DNA of 64,000 nucleotides from the NCBI RefSeq assembly GCF_030269925.1, contig NC_085128.1, positions 11,224,501 to 11,288,500 of the forward strand, given 5' to 3'. The position numbers were made by a program, and so were the translations under genes. A model generated the notes under the pieces. It did not search any database and was not told the origin of the DNA. It worked only from the letters and a program-made list of their open reading frames with translations. Numbering within the stretch: the stretch's first letter is position 1; each line of letters starts with the position of its first letter. Positions 54,081 to 64,000 of the stretch are shown here, piece by piece. This DNA comes from Bombyx mori. Its lineage: Eukaryota; Arthropoda; Insecta; Lepidoptera; Bombycidae.

Positions 54081-55284
54081 TCGTTAGCTAATCTAGTGAA
54101 ATATAATACCTACATTATTACTGAGCACCCAAAAAAGCCTTAACAAATAAAATGTGTAATGTGATTTTTACTAAGACTATTTAAATTCTTAAAGAAAACC
54201 TCTAAGAAACAGTAGAATCAAGAAAGCCAATACACAAATTAGTAAATTATTATAAAATTACTTCTCAAAACGTTTTCGTAATGTGTATTTAAGCGATAAT
54301 TTACCAAAATAAATCATTTACATGAACAGGAATGGCCAAATCTGCGCTTAGTAGCGCCTTGCCAGTTGTTTCTACCACCTTCCGAAGCACCTATTCTATG
54401 ATTAAACGCATTGAAAGAGTAATTAATTCGTCAACTTAAAACTAATATAATTGTTAAATACCAAAAAATCTCTCAACAAGATGCCATAAAACAATAAATT
54501 ACTTACAGAACGAATTACGTCACCTGACTAGTATTTAGCACCACAATAACTCGGGTCCAATTATTCAAAGATCGTAAAACAAGCATACAATACATTATTC
54601 ATGCGTATAAATTTTCCGTACGGATTGTAAACCTTACAAATCAGATAGGCCGGGGGAACGGGGCGTGTAAAGCTGTAAATGAAGTGTAACGACTCCCAAG
54701 TGCACGTAAAAGCGACAACCTACCTTTAATTAAAAAGAAAAAAACGATCCACGTGTAAAGGCAAAACATACAGGTTTTGAGAACGCCGGTAGCAAACAGT
54801 CGTAAATCCGATGTTCTGCCTCGGTAATGGGTTTTCTTGTGTCAACATCCCGTGTGTACCTTACAATAGGCGGCTTCATAGTGCGGAGTCGCGTCGCGAG
54901 GAATGTGCCCGTGAACCAGAGAGCATCCTGGGTATTACCGTGTGCGCTCACCCTTTTACCGAGCCACGGTGCCAATCTTTGATGTCGGCTCCAATTTAAA
55001 TTGCACCGCGATTGGATGTTGAAAATATTTAAATAGCGCTGATGAGAAAATTGCGTTTAAAAGGATTTTTGGTTTCGTTTTTTTTTTTTAATGCTACGCT
55101 CTGTTGAGTAAACGATTATTTGGTTGATGGCACTACAACCGAAATAAGATTTCGATATTTGTTATTTTATTTATTGTTTACAAATTCTTATTAGCGATTC
55201 TCAAAGTTAAGTATTGAAGAAATCTGAAGAAAATACTTAGATACTTCTATTACGGTTCAGTTTTTTGTTGAAAAACCGTGATAC
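54081..55284. other. AT-rich sequence with a G+C-richer block
   Basis: The block 54,780-55,010 is richer in G+C (GCGGAGTCGCGTCGCGAGGA) and holds an 81-codon minus frame (54,730-54,975) without an initial ATG, overlapped by a 62-codon plus frame. No domain or convincing splice sites were found. Confidence 0.35.
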
Positions 55285-55345
55285 AATATAAATTGAGACA
55301 TTATATCTCAAGGAGGCTTTTACATAGTAATGTCTATAGCCCGAA
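55285..55345 (+). repeat. Short decayed Bm1 fragment
   Basis: ATTGAGACATTATATCTCAA, GGAGGCTTTTACATAGTAAT and GTCTATAGCCC resemble the middle of the Bm1 body. Short, so confidence is limited. Confidence 0.4.
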
Positions 55346-55501
55346 TCACATACTATATTGTCCTTAAAAATAAAATATATAACATTGCGAAAATCTAAGA
55401 AAATACCGTCTATATAATTACCGTTTTTCACGCAACTCTATCAAATACTGTTTTTTTTCAAACATTGACATTATTTAATTCATAAAATACTGATATTGTC
55501 T

Positions 55502-55745
55502 TTTTTAATTTTTATTGCTTAGATGGGTGGACGAGCTCACAGCCCACCTGGTATTAGGTGGTTACTGGAGCCCATAGACATCTACAACGTAAATGCGCCA
55601 CCCACCTTGAGATATAAGTTCTAAGGTCTCAAATATAGTTACAACGGCTGCACCACCCTTCAAACCGAAACGCATTACTGCTTCACGGCAGAAATAGTGT
55701 AGTAGGTGGTACCTACCCGCGCGGACTCACAAGAGGTCCTACCAC
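55502..55745 (-). repeat. Bm1 SINE, body only
   Basis: From ATTGCTTAGATGGGTGGACG to AGAGGTCCTACCACCA, in reverse orientation. The small region AAATAGTGTAGTAGGTGG differs from AAATAGGCAGGGTGGTGG of other copies. Confidence 0.93.
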
Positions 55746-56247
55746 CATTCAGGGAGTCTCTTATATTAAGAAATACAATGTAAGTACATAGATAATATAA
55801 TATTGAATGTGGAAAATGAATTATTATACCGTATGCTGTTTTAATTTGATCTCACTTACATCAACGTCTTTAGAAATAAGTTTACAAATAAAAGAAGGTA
55901 AGAAAATTGTTTCGTCTTCGTCGAACAACAACAAAACACGAATGCCATTTTAATCAACATTATATCGTCAACTTTTTAATTTAATTACATACTTCAGTTA
56001 TATTATTTGGTCACAAATGCTTACTCACGCAAGGCCACCACCAACATGCCTACACTAAATAAATTAAGATTTAGCGTTGTTCTATGCAATTTGATTTTAA
56101 CTTAACTTGAATTGAATTAAGAGTTTTTCTTGATTACTTGGCTATCGATATAAGTAGAATGCTGGCACCAATCGTTGTCAAAACACGAGCGATATGAACC
56201 AGTAAATTAAAAAAAATTATCATGAGTACAATATATTGTATGTGTTT
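55746..56247. other. AT-rich sequence, no gene seen
   Basis: Nothing recognised. Confidence 0.4.
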
Positions 56248-56424
56248 TGATTGGATGAGCGTGTGTTAAGTGGTTACTGGATCACGTAATCATCACAATA
56301 AAAACTCACTATGTCACCCATATGAATAGATCATGGGTGCATCACTATACGATCTATCATCACCCGTTATAAAATCCAATTAGTGCATCACAATATAATC
56401 TATCACCCGTTATAAAATCCATAT
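56248..56424 (-). repeat. Bm1 fragment followed by a short tandem duplication
   Basis: GATGAGCGTGTGTTAAGTGG, TTACTGGATCACGTAATCAT resembles a Bm1 segment in reverse. From 56,333 a unit with GTGCATCAC-ATA-ATCTATCA and CACCCGTTATAAAATCCA occurs twice, about 55 bp apart. Confidence 0.5.
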
Positions 56425-56900
56425 AATACAATCGAATACTTCAAATACTGAAGTTTCAAATAGCACTGGTCTCATTTCCTATCTCAATATAAACTAATCC
56501 ATTTCGTAAACCGTATTAGCCTGTTATAAATTGAATTGACTCATTCGAACGTAAACTATAACAGAACTATACCATTTTAGCCGTCGCGTCGTCGGGTCCT
56601 TATTGTGTTTTCAATTATTGAAATTAGTGCTGATCCCTAAAATAGATTATCGGGCCCACAAAATAGGAAAATAACGTTCCCACAATTTGAGTGCGACTGA
56701 ATGCGTCTGTGGTTTCGTATCTTGAGATCGAACAATATTAGATTTTGAAGTTATTATACTCGTGACTGTTTGTGCCGCGAAACAGTTATGTGTTCAGATT
56801 CGATGAAAGTTATTTTTCAACCTCAGATGAGTCTTTAAAAATATTAAGTATATCTACATACATTGTGAGATTGAATTAGAATTCAACAAAAATAATTTGT
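56425..56900. other. Unique sequence, no gene seen
   Basis: Nothing recognised. Confidence 0.4.
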
Positions 56901-56922
56901 TAAAAAATGGTGCGGATGCGAC

Positions 56923-57738
56923 TTGGTGCACGTGAAAGAAGTGAAACTTCTTTTGCGGTGTGTAGTATTGGTTTTCTTCATTTTTAGTCTTAAATCAAAT
57001 TTCTTTTGTAATAGGGAATGCTGTGTACAAGAAAAGCGACCTAGCTCGCTTTGTCCTTCCCCTCTCTCTACGGTCGAGTCGTTCGCGAGACGCTCTGTCT
57101 ATTTTCTCACTCTCGCTCTTCTTAAATTGTATCTTTTCTCTCTAGCCGTAACGAATCTCGCGAGCTAAATTTTGCTCTCTAGGCGCCTTAAAAAGGTGCA
57201 CTTCGATAGATACCACTTGGCGTTCTATAGTGAAAACTTTTATTTGATTATATCTAATCAAACCATAACCAGAAAACAGAGAACAAATTCGACGAATATT
57301 ATTTCATTATTAAGGATAATTTCGGAAAAAAATTCAATAGGGAATCATACTAAAATTGAAGAAGAAAATACGAAAAAAGTATGTGAAAACATTACGAGAC
57401 TCACTTTAGGACCCAACAAAATGGCACTTACGTCCCTTGTCACCCCGAGTGGGTACTCAGGAGTTTCTCAACGCACTCGCCCCAACAGTTTTGAGTGTAG
57501 TCGGCCACGCGTCTACATCCAGCAACAAGAAAATTTGAACTTTACAACCATAACCTTAACATTTAATTTTGAATGTAATGTGTTTATTTTGCACCAACCC
57601 AATGCTGGTCGTGTAAGAGGATTAAAATTGTTTGAATGCGTTCATTGGCCTATTCGGCTGTTTTATTATAATTTTATTGTGAAGTGTTCAAATCATACAT
57701 TGAAGTTCTTCTTTTTGCTAATTACATTCTCATTCTAA
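56923..57738 (+). other. Unrecognised long open region, one stop
   Basis: A single reading frame stays open over 816 bp apart from one stop at 57,166-57,168. It has no ATG until 57,421, from which 105 codons follow (MALTSLVTPSGYSGVSQRTR...). The region 57,045-57,160 is CT-rich (TCCCCTCTCTCTACGG, TTTTCTCACTCTCGCTCTTC), unlike its surroundings, and carries two TCGCGAG motifs. I do not recognise the product. It may be a decayed gene or part of a retroelement leader, or a long open frame by chance. Confidence 0.3.
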
Positions 57739-57817
57739 CAAGTATCTATAAGTTTTAAGGCCAACATTTAATTTTGTCTATAGTAATGCAGTTATATAAT
57801 ATTCATGTTTATATTAA

Positions 57818-58055
57818 ATTTTTTTTATTGCTTAGATGGGTGTACAAACTCACAGCCCACCTGGTGTTAAGTGGTTACTGGAGACCATAGACATTTACAA
57901 CGTAAATGCGCCACTCACCTTGAGATATAAGTTCTAAGGTCTCAGTATAGTTAAAACGGCTGCCCCACCCTTCAAACCAAAACGCATTATTGCTTCAGGG
58001 CAGAAATAGGCAGAGTGGTGGTCCGTGCGGACTCACAAAACGTCCTATCACCAGT
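57818..58055 (-). repeat. Bm1 SINE, body only
   Basis: From ATTGCTTAGATGGGTGTACA to CAAAACGTCCTATCACCAGT, in reverse orientation. A ~9-bp piece (ACCTACCCG) is missing beside GGTGGTCCGTGCGG. Confidence 0.92.
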
Positions 58056-59154
58056 AATAAAATGTTATATTAAAATATATAAAAGAAGTATGTATGTAAA
58101 GTGTATTTATTTGTGGTCTACATGTAAATTTTTACGCTGCGATTCCCCAACCTAAATTTCGAATACTGAAATACACGTCATTCCTAAAAAAATTCAAAGG
58201 AAAATAACGTCAGGTAATGGTAGATATCGGTTTCACTGTGTGTCTGAGATATGTCAATTTTTACCGTGTTAGCATCAGCGTTAACACAGTAAAAATTGAC
58301 TAATACAACCTTTTTTTTTTAAGTATACCTCTCGCTGGTCTTTTCAATCTGTCCGGAATACTAACGCGATTCCTAAATTCTGTACATAAAACGAATGAAT
58401 CAGGAACTTACCTTACTTTGCCACCGACGGTAACGTAATAAAATCATTATGCGGATGGTCTAAAACGAAAGGTAACTAGCCAAGCGCCGTTTAGCCGATC
58501 AAGCACTTACGTGTAAGTAGTTCTGTGTAAACGGAAGTGCCTCGGGTACTCGTGTAACCTCACTTAGGCAGGTTATGATCGTAACTAAGTACATAATATG
58601 TGTTCTAGGTATAATGTCGGCTTTGCACTAAATAAGGGACCAAATTTCGCTAAAATGTGTTCTAAAATGAGAATTCATTTTCTGATTTTATGGGTGAATT
58701 GGGTGAACAGAGGAATATGGCGTAACATCATCCAGAGAAGGATAATGGGAGGAGATGGTCACGACCATCAGACATGAGGAATGCGACTCAGAGAGGAGGA
58801 GGGTGTTCCTTACACAGATTATGATATTCCTTTACTATACTACATAAATTGATTGCCTTCTTGATTGTGATTGACTTTTTTGTTGCTTCGTGACCTACCT
58901 AATTTATTACCTAGCAGGGCAAACTTTAACTCAATACTGATATATTTGGACAAGAAACCTTAACTTTATTGGAATGACGACTATTATACACTTAAAACGG
59001 AGTGCATGGAGTTTGCTTGGCAGAAATCAGCGGAAAGGTCAGCAAGTTTGAGGATTAATCCAGATATTTGCAAAATAAAGGTAATGGATGTATTTTATAA
59101 ACTTAATTTACGACGATAAACTTCATTTATTTATTTTAAGACCAGGTTGCCACT
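58056..59154. other. Unique sequence, no gene seen
   Basis: A T-run lies at 58,311. A GAGGA-rich stretch at about 58,725-58,805 was not identified. Confidence 0.4.
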
Positions 59155-59212
59155 ACGCAGTAGCTTGTTTGTGTCCCTAGTATTGCTGTAGTCCATAAGC
59201 GACACTGAATTA
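59155..59212 (+). repeat. LINE 3' tail fragment
   Basis: AGTAGCTTGTTTGTGTCCCT, AGTATTGCTGTAGTCCATAA and GCGACAC is a diverged piece of the tail seen at 13,769 (CTTGGCTCTGCCCCTGGCATTGCTGAAGTCC...). It ends just before the solo LTR, which probably inserted into it. Confidence 0.5.
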
Positions 59213-59541
59213 TTATTGTTACGCCGGTAAGAGTACCGCCATCTATCGCCGAATAGTCGAACGAATATCGAAGGATCTAGAATGCTCGAGAATTGCAACG
59301 CCATCTATTGACAGATAGCGGAAACTACGACTAGAGCTGTGTGGAACATTCTCGATAATTCTAGGAATCGGAACTACTCGAAGCGAAACAGAGAACGGAT
59401 CACCTGAAGCGAAGCGGAACAAGCGAATTGAGAGTTTTAAAGTGTTTGTTGAGTGTTTAAGTGTTTTAAGTGCTGAATAGAGTTTTTAGTTGTATTTTGG
59501 TGAAATTTTTATTTATTCTGATCCCCAGCGCGTAACATTAT
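59213..59541 (+). mobile_element. Solo LTR with 4-bp TSD (TTAT), copy 3, core promoter deleted
   Basis: The element is 59,217-59,537 (321 bp), starting TGTTACGCCGG and ending AGCGCGTAACA, flanked by TTAT on both sides. Compared with copies 1 and 2 it lacks about 54 bp at 59,361-59,366: CTAG is followed directly by GAATCGG, removing the TATA and initiator block. Confidence 0.8.
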
Positions 59542-59942
59542 GCAATAGTAGTGATGGCTGTGAGAAGCTTGTAAATCGTACAAGTGTTTTCAATCATGTA
59601 TATGACTCGCGTAAATTTTTGAAATAATACACCACAAGTTTTCTAAGAAAATACCAACGCTACCAGTAGAGAAGTAGTTTGTGTGGCTACGAGAAAATAG
59701 GCCCCTAAAATAAAATGAATTGTCAACAGGGTCATATTTCACGAGGATCCGTCTTTCCCGGGGGAAACACGTAACACGTTGTTACGACCAGGAACCTTCA
59801 CGACACCATTAAATTATTAACCAACTAACTTGTGTATATTACTGTTTTCTTTACGATATAATTATGATAGTGACGTTTAAGTTTTAGTTTCATCAAGTCT
59901 TTATAGGGTGTTTAGTCAATTTCAAACTGATCATTTGATTCA
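59542..59942. other. Unique sequence, no gene seen
   Basis: Nothing recognised. Confidence 0.4.
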
Positions 59943-60188
59943 ACTGGTGATAGGACGACATCTAGTGAGTACGCGCGGGAAGGTACCCCCAACCTGGCCC
60001 ATTTCGGCCGTGAAGCAGTAATGCGTTTCGGTTTGAAGGGTGGGGCAGTCGTTCTTCTGAACTGAGACCTTAGAAATCATGTCTCAAGGTGGGTGGCGGC
60101 ATTTACGTTGTAGATGTCTATTGGCTACAGTAATCACTTAACACCAGGAGGGCCGTGAGCTCGTCCACCCATCTAGGCGATAAAAAAA
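59943..60188 (+). repeat. Bm1 SINE, body only
   Basis: From ACTGGTGATAGGACGACATC to CATCTAGGCGATAAAAAAA, with more changes than neighbours (GAAGGTACCCCCAACCTGGC), so older. Confidence 0.9.
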
Positions 60189-60884
60189 TACATTTACTAC
60201 ATAACTCATAAAAAAAAGGAGTCAATATATGTGACTGAATAATCTACTGCATATCGAAAAGCTATTGATCATTAAATTGTGCCTGATTATTAATTACTAC
60301 TCAGAGATGCTTTCTTCATCGCGTCCTGTTATTAATAATTTCACCTGTAAGCAGTATTAGCAGAATAACGTTATATTTTATGTGGCTATTTTTGTATTTT
60401 TTTCCTTGTTGATATGTGGGCTTTTCTTTGAAGAGAACGTCTTCGCTACTTTATTTTTCAAGTAGAATTAATATATATTTTCGTAGCGAATACAACAGAT
60501 ATATAAAAAAATAACAAAGCGATACAAAACAAACTTTAGATTTACCTTTTTAGTTACGACCGAATGTGTACCGCAGTTTGTCAACCATGTTCTCTTACAG
60601 AATGGCTACTCGGAAAGGTAATGTCCACTTGAGGGTTTAGTTCTTTACGTTGTAAACGGCCGATGGATAAAACCCGTAAACAGTAAAACAAAGTTGGGTT
60701 AGATTCAGAGAAATTGTATAATATAAAAGGTACCTAACTTTCAAAGGATAACACTTGCAAAGGAGAAAGAACATTTAAAAATGTTCTTATGCGATAGTTA
60801 GGAAGTTAACAAATTAATGGGTTTTTTTTGCGTTGTTGGGTGAATCGGAAATGGTGAATGGTAGGATGATAGATCAAAATTGGT
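60189..60884. other. AT-rich sequence, no gene seen
   Basis: Nothing recognised. Confidence 0.4.
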
Positions 60885-61150
60885 GTATAATTATTATTGG
60901 AGCTCAAGGACATCAGAACGCGCATCGAAGCCTTGACCTTGATCTTTTGAAGTCAGAACGCATAACTATCGTAGCCACAATGTACCACCAGTAATTACCC
61001 AAACATATATTTTTGCGCATTAAAATGTTTTACACGATGTTATTCTATTATCGTGAAAGTCACTCCTGAACTTAGTACAAAGTACGTACTTCATTACAAA
61101 AGTTGGCATGCCCCTAAGGGATTTGAACTTTAGGTCACGACGACCTCAAA
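60885..61150 (-). repeat. Old full-length-type Bm1 SINE
   Basis: ATTGGAGCTCAAGGACATCA, GTACCACCAGTAATTACCC, ACACGATGTTATTCTATTAT, CGTGAAAGTCACTCCTGAAC and GGGATTTGAACTTTAGGTCA follow the order body-linker-B box-A box of the copy at 45,438, with a shortened body and many changes. Confidence 0.75.
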
Positions 61151-64000
61151 AATTGTACATATGAACATAATCAAAACGTAATTCTGTTTTATAAGTTTTG
61201 TATAAAATTTTAAATGTATTTCTATGGAAAAAATGTCGTAATTTAATTTTAAAGGAATAGGAATCTATGTAAAGAATTAGTTATGTAAATGAATCGTAAC
61301 TGTAGTACTGGTAATTCATCGATTTTTAAACGAACAAAACACAAACCGCCATAAATTACGTTATCCGCTTTGTTATGTAAATTTTCAAGGCTATACCTGC
61401 GGAGCTATAAATTATTTAGATGTCTTTCGAGATTGTTCTAGACTTCATTAATATACAGAAAGAAAGGCGTCTGCGCCACCCGTACATATACTTGGTGGCA
61501 GAGATTTTTTTGAAGGAATTGCATTGAACGATCGCCAGTAAGAGTTTTGTTATCATGTTTTTTTTTGTAATATTTCTTATTCCTTTTACATAAAAAAAAA
61601 TTATTGCAATTTTCTAAAACCCAATTGCCTTAATCGCTGAGTCATTGGCTTCAGCACTGCGTATGTATCAGTTTTTATTTATTCAGCCTAATATTTTGGA
61701 GACCTTACAATATTGTTGGTTATAATAATATTACAATAATAAAATAGACAATATAACTCGGATATGGATTAAAGTACTCTAGTTTTCAAGTTTCACTACC
61801 TAGTTGTATTTCAACTATCGAAAATAATAAGTAAGTAATTTCAGTAATTGAATTTTTGGATCTTCACATTGACCTTCAAAAACTTAATTATTCTTATCAG
61901 AACTTTATAAAACAAAGATTTGCCTTACGGCGAAAAAGAACTTTCTCCGAATAAAACTCGAATTTTATCTATGTTTGCGAATTCAAATAAATTCCAAAGT
62001 AATTCGATACTGGTAAAAGTTCTGTAAGACTTTAAGAACACATTGTGAGTAGATTCAAAAGCAAATAAGATACGGGAAGCAGGGAGAGTAAATTTTCCGC
62101 TACCGGGATCCTTTTTCCAGTCGCAAAGCTGGACACGAAATGGTTCTTTTCCTACCGTGTTAGAGTTCTGATGTTACGTTCAAATATCGAGTTTTCTTTG
62201 TGCTTAACGAATGGTATTTCGATTTCAAGAAAATTCGAATTATGTTTTAGTTTTATAAAACTTGCTTAGATACAAGACGAATCGAAGAAAGCACTTAGCC
62301 ATTATCCAACAATATCGACGTAAGATACGCATCAAAATACCGCACACATCCCCACTCGAGATTACAATAGGACAGCAAACAATCCGGGCATTGTACGGAC
62401 ATTCTCAATATCCCGAAACACACGAGCCCTAAATAAAACTCAGTCGAGCAGGTCTGGGAACGTTCACAAAGCGACATGTGTAACCCAGCCCGATGGATAA
62501 AAGCACTATTAAGATAGTAGGAGCGTTACAGTCGTCTTGGCTGGGTTTATTGCATCTTTGTTTGCTCGGGAGGCAATAGAGGCTCGCCCGCCCCAGTAAT
62601 TCAACAGTCTACGGGCTTCCGATTGTTATTACCTAGTATATCTAACAACTACAGCGGTACCTCGTGGGATCGCGGCGAGGATGATTGATGGCCTTTTAGA
62701 CAGTCGTTTTATACAGAACTGAGAAGGCTTTCGTAACGGGCTATTTGGAACGCTGTGGAGTATCTGTAATTCGGGAGTTTCAAATGAGTTTCAAACTGGA
62801 ATAATGGGGGTTTGTACCTTGTTGAGTCGGACGGGAACACATTCTCCGGGATTTTAAAGTCTAATTAACGATGGTGAGGTTAAATTTGAAATGTTATTGT
62901 GATACACGTACATACTTTGGTTTTTTAAAGATTATATTTATTTATTTATTTCGTATATAAAACCGAAATTTCCTCGAATATGATATAAGATAATTAGAAT
63001 AATGATTAATCAAGACACAGTTAATTGATTTGAGAAAAAAACTTTTTTACAAAAAAAAAAAGAATTTTTCGTCAATTTGTTACATATACATTGAAGAAAC
63101 AACTATGCTTTTTCTGAAATTGGAATAAAATAACAGAATTGCGTCAGATATAAATGCGTAAAATATTTCGTTTCGTTATAGTAGAAATAATCTAAGTAAT
63201 AGCTTAATGGGAACACTTTTTGTCATAATACATTTAAATTATATTGTAAATTAAATTTGCTGCACCTTTAAAAAAAAAAAAAAAATGTATAGTTAACGAA
63301 AATAATGATGCAATTATTAATCAAAGTGGAAAGATGCTCTGTTTTAAGAAATTTCAACAAAATTCTGGGCATATTTCAAAGTCGTAATAAAAATACATCT
63401 CCGGTTTCATGAGGCTAATAAAAAGAATGTTTCAATCTATTCTATTTTATGCTTGCTATAAAATGTTTACAAACATAAAATTTAATTTAAACATATTTTT
63501 AATGGAAAATCGTTGTGATTAGTTGAATGAGTTTTTATTGAGGATAATGACTTTTTGTTTGCAAGCATCAGCATAAAAACAAACAATTGAAAAAAGTGTA
63601 TTTTTCTCTTCACCGTACAAAGTCATAAATACTCATAATAATATAATAATTATAATAAATTGACATAATATGTAACAGAAATAGATTTTTTTCCACTATA
63701 AATCAGCACAAAATATTATTCCATTGAAAAGTACACTTTTTTCAGGTAACATCTACGAATAGCAGCCATTTTCTTTGAATGAATGAATGAATGAATAAAG
63801 TGTAAAGGTTCGAAATCTTTACAAGCCAGCAATCTTTGATTACATCAACGATTTTTTTTGAAACAGCAAAATTGTGTGTCTCTGCGAAAGTTTGGAGCCA
63901 GTTAAAGGAATGCGAGAAACATTTGAAATTAGAAAACCATTTCGATGCCTCCAATGAACACTCTAACTCAAATTTTTGAAATTTTCATTTTTCACGCAAA
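61151..64000. other. AT-rich unique sequence, no gene seen
   Basis: The part 62,290-62,680 is somewhat richer in G+C (GGCTCGCCCGCCCC, CGTGGGATCGCGGCGAGG) and could be a conserved non-coding element; its only frame is 60 codons. An A-run lies at 63,271-63,285 and an ATGA microsatellite at 63,778-63,795. No gene or repeat family was recognised. Confidence 0.4.

Noticed and set aside
56923..57168. Secreted or membrane protein start (hydrophobic N-terminus)
   Set aside because: No ATG, and the hydrophobic stretch (LLLRCVVLVFFIFSL) is expected from T-rich DNA; an in-frame stop follows.

Overview
This window looks like non-coding, repeat-rich chromosomal DNA of a moth, most likely the domestic silkworm Bombyx mori or a close relative. 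The main reason is a SINE that I recognise as the Bombyx Bm1 family, present in about a dozen clear copies and several decayed ones. The AT-rich background, Helitron ends typical of Lepidoptera, and LINE fragments seen across moth genomes agree with this. No database was searched, so family names rest on recognition and organism assignment is an inference.

Layout: 1-10 kb is mostly AT-rich unique sequence with one Bm1 SINE, a CpG-rich patch with a tandem CCAAT-box duplication (3.6-4.1 kb), a deleted hAT DNA transposon with an 8-bp target duplication (4.33-5.27 kb), and a possible tiny two-exon gene (5.54-6.31 kb). 10-24 kb is an accessory zone of Bm1 SINEs, LINE tails (one pair forming a 78-bp foldback), and two solo LTRs with perfect 4-bp target duplications. 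24-30 kb has LINE scraps and one SINE. 30,441-35,527 is a full-length jockey-clade non-LTR retrotransposon flanked by a 12-bp target duplication; its ORF2 (endonuclease plus reverse transcriptase) is intact and ORF1 is open but probably frameshifted near its start. 35.5-45 kb is largely unique AT-rich DNA with a 417-bp Helitron and a few repeats. 45.4-51.55 kb is a nested cluster: a ~419-bp Helitron was hit by a ~408-bp poly(A) retroposon and by a 4.37-kb LTR retrotransposon. 51.6-64 kb returns to unique DNA with further SINEs and a third solo LTR.

The most notable object is the LTR retrotransposon at 47,169-51,542 (minus strand). Its two 289-bp LTRs differ at a single base, so it inserted recently. 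It keeps an intact 379-aa gag with two zinc knuckles, but pol is reduced to out-of-frame scraps of protease, RT/RNase H and integrase, and the space before the 3' LTR is filled by an 86-bp-period tandem array. This is best explained as a gag-only, non-autonomous element moved by another element's pol.

No conventional multi-exon host gene, tRNA, rRNA or CRISPR array could be supported. The window is probably intergenic or within a large intron. Short open frames without recognisable domains were left out or listed as rejected.
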